From: Pseudomonadota bacterium
GTDB lineage: Bacteria > Pseudomonadota > Gammaproteobacteria > Acidiferrobacterales > Acidiferrobacteraceae
Assembly: GCA_021795255.1 (NCBI GenBank)
Contig: JAJYPQ010000087.1
Coordinates: 1-11,762, forward strand
DNA length: 11,762 bases
Direction: 5' to 3'
Numbering within the stretch: the first letter of the stretch is position 1; every line of letters starts with the position of its first letter. Of the stretch, positions 11,343 through 11,762 are shown one piece after another. The notes under the pieces were generated by a model, which worked only from the letters and a program-made list of their open reading frames with translations, made no database searches and was not told where the DNA came from. Position numbers and translations under genes: made by a program.

Positions 11343-11762
11343 ACGATACGGACCTCCTGGCCGGACTCAATCCCGAACAGGTCACGGCCGTCCGCCACGA
11401 GACCGGCCCGTTGATGATCCTGGCGGGGGCCGGCGCCGGCAAGACCGCGGTCATCACCCGCCGCGCGGCGCGGCTGGTCCGGCGCGGGGTCCATCCCGGG
11501 CAAATCCTGATCGTCACCTTCACCAATAAGGCCGCGCGCGAGCTGAAAGACCGCTGCGAGACGCTGCTGGGGGCCACGGCCCGCGAGTTTGCGGCCGGCA
11601 CCTTCCATGGGCTGGTGCTGCGCCACATCCTGCGGCCGGCCGGCGCCGAGGGGCTGCTGCGAAGCCTTGGGTTCGCGCGCCCGCTCTCCATTCTCGACAA
11701 GACCGAAGCGGATGCGCTGTGGAAGGCGGCGTGGCGCGACATGGGGATCGTCGCTCGGGATC
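11339..11762 (+). CDS. UvrD/PcrA/Rep-family DNA helicase, N-terminal 141 codons (runs off the window)
   Basis: Superfamily 1A 3'-5' helicase that unwinds DNA with ATP. From GTG 11339 the frame is open to the window end. LNPEQVTAVRH is the Q-motif region (about residues 10-20). LMILAGAGAGKTAVITRRAA is motif I/Walker A, with GAGAGKT in place of the commoner GAGSGKT. ILIVTFTNKAARELKDR is motif Ia, and FAAGTFHGLVLRHILR is motif Ib. Motifs II to VI lie beyond the end, so UvrD, PcrA and Rep cannot be told apart. The GTG overlaps the preceding TGA (GTGA); no strong separate ribosome-binding site is present, which suits translational coupling. It forms the third gene of the operon starting at 10706. 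Confidence 0.93.
   Translation, partial: MNDTDLLAGLNPEQVTAVRHETGPLMILAGAGAGKTAVITRRAARLVRRGVHPGQILIVTFTNKAARELKDRCETLLGATAREFAAGTFHGLVLRHILRPAGAEGLLRSLGFARPLSILDKTEADALWKAAWRDMGIVARD

Overview
This window looks like an accessory region (plasmid, integrated element or prophage-rich island) of a GC-rich bacterium, most likely a proteobacterium. Supporting this are good Shine-Dalgarno sites before almost every gene, sigma-70-like promoters, Rho-independent terminators, a phage-type antirepressor, an orphan HicB, degenerate type I-E-like CRISPR repeats and many small unrecognised genes. I cannot name the genus from sequence alone.

Left part (1-6831) is almost entirely minus strand. It ends, at the window edge, in the first 464 codons of nrdD, an anaerobic ribonucleoside-triphosphate reductase with an ATP cone. 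nrdD overlaps by ATGA a 104-aa unknown gene. Upstream come two tandem paralogues of 69 aa, a 109-aa helical protein, a 66-aa zinc-ribbon protein and a 138-aa protein. After one small plus-strand gene (3585-3788) with a bidirectional terminator, a second minus block follows: a 72-aa protein, a 221-aa protein, a 175-aa protein, an ORF6N/KilAC phage antirepressor and an 89-aa DUF1640-like membrane protein.

Right part (7089-11762) is plus strand except for hicB. It holds two diverged paralogues (7089 and 7995) flanking hicB, a 214-aa protein with a basic, Pro/Ala-rich tail, a 315-aa unknown protein, a three-repeat CRISPR-like remnant and a strong terminator. A tightly packed operon follows: a frameshifted MazG-like gene, a 106-aa unknown gene and the start of a UvrD/PcrA-family helicase, joined by TGATG and GTGA overlaps.

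The most interesting unexplained structure is a repeated, apparently transcribed leader element (copies at 1719-1768, 3411-3472, 4247-4302 and 6898-6950, and a relic at 7684-7718). Each full copy lies upstream of a different minus-strand small gene. The copies share a core and keep hairpins whose sequences differ. Two copies sit directly downstream of a recognisable -35/-10 promoter, so this may be a structured 5' leader RNA or a mobile promoter-leader cassette. Several genes also have hairpins before or over their ribosome-binding sites, suggesting leader-level control in this element.
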